Assembly: GCF_036880985.1 (NCBI RefSeq)
Contig: NZ_JBAJNO010000009.1
Location: 992,001 to 1,056,000 of the forward strand
DNA length: 64,000 nt
From: Limibacter armeniacum
GTDB lineage: Bacteria > Bacteroidota > Bacteroidia > Cytophagales > Flammeovirgaceae
Direction: 5' to 3'
This document shows, one piece after another, positions 62,516 through 64,000 of the stretch. The position numbers and the translations under genes are program-made. Every line of letters begins with the position of its first letter. Position 1 is the first letter of the stretch. The notes beneath the pieces are model-generated. The model was not told where the DNA came from, made no database searches, and saw nothing but the letters and a program-made list of their open reading frames with translations.

Positions 62516-64000
62516 ATGGAATCACTTCTAAGTTTTTTAAGTATTGACTACGTTGCCCTTTTTCTTATTATCGGAGTGGGTATCCTATTAGGAAATCTAG
62601 AGTTTAAAGGAATTTCATTCGGATCCTCAGCCGTAATTTTTGTGGCAATGTTTTATGGCTATTACCTGAATGCACATGGCGTGGATTCATTTGAAATGCC
62701 AACCATCATCAATAAGATTGGACTTGTACTTTTCATCTTCACGATTGGTATGCAAGCAGGGCCATCTTTCTTTGAGACATTCAAGTCACAAGGAGCTAAA
62801 CTTATCGTTTTGGCTGTATTGGCTGTTGTTACCGGGTCGGTTTGTACTTACATCCTATCCATTGCTTTTGATGTAGACTTCAAAATCTCTGTAGGGCTTT
62901 TGACAGGTGCATTGACCAGTACACCAGGTCTTGCAGCTGCTATTGATGCTTCCAAATCTCCATTAGCTTCTATTGGATATGGTATCGCCTATCCTTTTGG
63001 CGTAGTTGGAGTAATTCTTTTCGTCAAGTTTATCCCAAAAGTATTTGGTGTTAAGATTGCCGCTGCCGAAAAGGAATACGCTGAAAGCTCATCCACCAAT
63101 ATTCCTCCTGTTATCAACAAAAATTTTATCATTACAAATGCCAATGTAGATGGTAAAACCTTGAAGGAAATGGATGTTCGCTTTATGACTAAAGCCAATA
63201 TTTCCAGAATTATGCGACCTGATCAAGAATCCATTCCTCCTACAGCCGAAACCAAGCTTCACTTAGGAGATCTTGTAAAGGCTGTTGGTACAGAAGAAGC
63301 GCTCAAGAAGGTAGAAATCCTGTTAGGTCATACTACAGAGCAGGAAATACCTAGAAGTGGGCAACATGAAATTAGGTGGTATGTTGTCTCTCGCAGGGAT
63401 ATTGTCAGCAAATCACTTGGTGAATTAGACCTGATCAATAACTACTTTGCAACAGTGACACGTGTTCGACGTGCCGGTGTGGATCTTCCTGCAAGACCCG
63501 CTGTAAAACTGCGTTTTGGTGATAAGCTATTAATTTCATCCACAAAAGGTAACGTCGGAGGGCTTTCTGAGCTATTTGGTGACAGTCTTAAGACCGTAGA
63601 AACGACCAGCTTTTTGCCGGTTGCCCTTGGTATTGTGATTGGAGTATTGGTTGGAAAAGTTGCCATTCCAGTTCCAGGCGGGACTACCTTCTCACTAGGT
63701 TTGACAGGTGGTGTCCTGATGGCTGCACTTATACTCAGCAGACTTGGCAAAACAGGACCGATCATTTGGAACTTGCCTGGTTCAGGAAACCAGTTGCTTC
63801 GTCAGTTTGGACTATTGCTGTTCCTGACGCCTGTTGGACTAGGAGCCGGCACAAAAATAGTAGCTACCGTTCAAGAATATGGGCTCTCCTTATTTGGGAT
63901 TGGTGCCTTGATTACCCTAATTCCAATGATTGTTGTCGTAATTGTAGGAAGGCTGTTCCTGAAAGTCAATTTCCTTTCAATTCTTGGTGCACTTACGGGT
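62516..64000 (+). CDS. AspT/YidE-type membrane transporter with TrkA-C domains (partial)
   Basis: Open from ATG 62516 to the window edge, 495 residues so far. It starts MESLLSFLSIDYVALFLIIG, with about five N-terminal helices containing GLVLFIFTIGMQAGP and GLLTGALTSTPGLAAA. Two TrkA-C-like regulatory domains follow (about 200-275 and 285-365), then a second membrane block with TTFSLGLTGGVLMAALIL and GLLLFLTPVGLGAG. This is the layout of the aspartate:alanine exchanger family (TC 2.A.81) and E. coli YidE/YbjL. Substrate unknown; the C-terminus lies outside the window. Confidence 0.88.
   Translation, partial: MESLLSFLSIDYVALFLIIGVGILLGNLEFKGISFGSSAVIFVAMFYGYYLNAHGVDSFEMPTIINKIGLVLFIFTIGMQAGPSFFETFKSQGAKLIVLAVLAVVTGSVCTYILSIAFDVDFKISVGLLTGALTSTPGLAAAIDASKSPLASIGYGIAYPFGVVGVILFVKFIPKVFGVKIAAAEKEYAESSSTNIPPVINKNFIITNANVDGKTLKEMDVRFMTKANISRIMRPDQESIPPTAETKLHLGDLVKAVGTEEALKKVEILLGHTTEQEIPRSGQHEIRWYVVSRRDIVSKSLGELDLINNYFATVTRVRRAGVDLPARPAVKLRFGDKLLISSTKGNVGGLSELFGDSLKTVETTSFLPVALGIVIGVLVGKVAIPVPGGTTFSLGLTGGVLMAALILSRLGKTGPIIWNLPGSGNQLLRQFGLLLFLTPVGLGAGTKIVATVQEYGLSLFGIGALITLIPMIVVVIVGRLFLKVNFLSILGALTG

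Overview
The window looks like a chromosomal stretch of a Bacteroidota bacterium, most likely a marine gliding Cytophagales-type organism. The evidence is: two large secreted proteins ending in type IX secretion (T9SS) sorting domains; a GLPGLI-family protein with a TonB-receptor-like barrel; sdhC-sdhA-sdhB order; an FtsI with a C-terminal PASTA domain; promoter elements matching the Bacteroidota TTTG/TTG ... TAnnTTTG consensus; and weak ribosome-binding sites. No rRNA, tRNA, CRISPR array or complete autonomous transposon was seen. Coding density is normal except for a few repeat-rich, AT-rich gaps.

Layout. 1-3.0 kb: the PrkA kinase / YeaH / SpoVR stress triad (PrkA is cut by the window edge). 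3.0-5.9 kb: an atypical SDR protein, a lipoprotein and rarA. 5.9-13.4 kb: an accessory, AT-rich, decayed region with hairpin repeats, two related orphan IS30-type HTH genes (one truncated), a crippled paralogue of the neighbouring giant adhesin, a GLPGLI/TonB-receptor-like pair and fragments of HTTM and DCC genes. 13.5-18.4 kb: a 1622-residue T9SS substrate with CUB, FN3, 15 leucine-rich repeats, a possible carbohydrate-binding segment and six 82-residue tandem modules. 18.8-26.1 kb: aminopeptidase P, a subtilase, a lipoprotein, a nitroreductase, an EI24 membrane protein and a PPP-type phosphatase. 26.4-29.9 kb: the sdhCAB operon. 30.4-35.3 kb: a short division/wall cluster, rsmH-ftsL-ftsI followed by a tiny ORF translationally coupled to mltG. 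35.4-39.8 kb: aldo/keto reductase, Dph6-like ligase, pentapeptide-repeat protein, zinc alcohol dehydrogenase with an exact tandem duplication upstream, and a coiled-coil hypothetical. 40-44 kb: hairpin repeat, third orphan HTH gene and an 894-residue T9SS substrate. 44-51.8 kb: VOC protein, gamma-glutamyltransferase, lactonase-type beta-propeller, MgtE and a flavoprotein reductase, with two copies of a MITE-like hairpin element. 51.8-56.1 kb: a large sensor whose SpoIIE-type phosphatase domain appears to have lost its metal ligands, a 1 kb non-coding gap and a secreted trypsin-like protease. 56.5-58 kb: DinB, CHMI-like and a broken HAD gene. 58.2-59.8 kb: an ECF sigma factor, a membrane protein that may be its anti-sigma factor, and a divergent small membrane protein. 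60.3-64 kb: a solitary CoA-transferase B subunit, a double-domain universal stress protein and the start of an AspT/YidE-type transporter.

Most notable signals. (1) Two divergent ECF-type promoters with identical boxes and identical spacing between the sigma gene and its neighbour. (2) A predicted pseudophosphatase sensor. (3) Two families of intergenic elements built from chains of short perfect hairpins, one with 7-bp terminal inverted repeats, the other next to orphan IS30-type HTH genes. (4) Recent tandem duplications inside the giant adhesin and upstream of the alcohol dehydrogenase. (5) Several decayed genes that show how the accessory region was assembled. All functional calls rest on reading motifs by eye; no database search was run.
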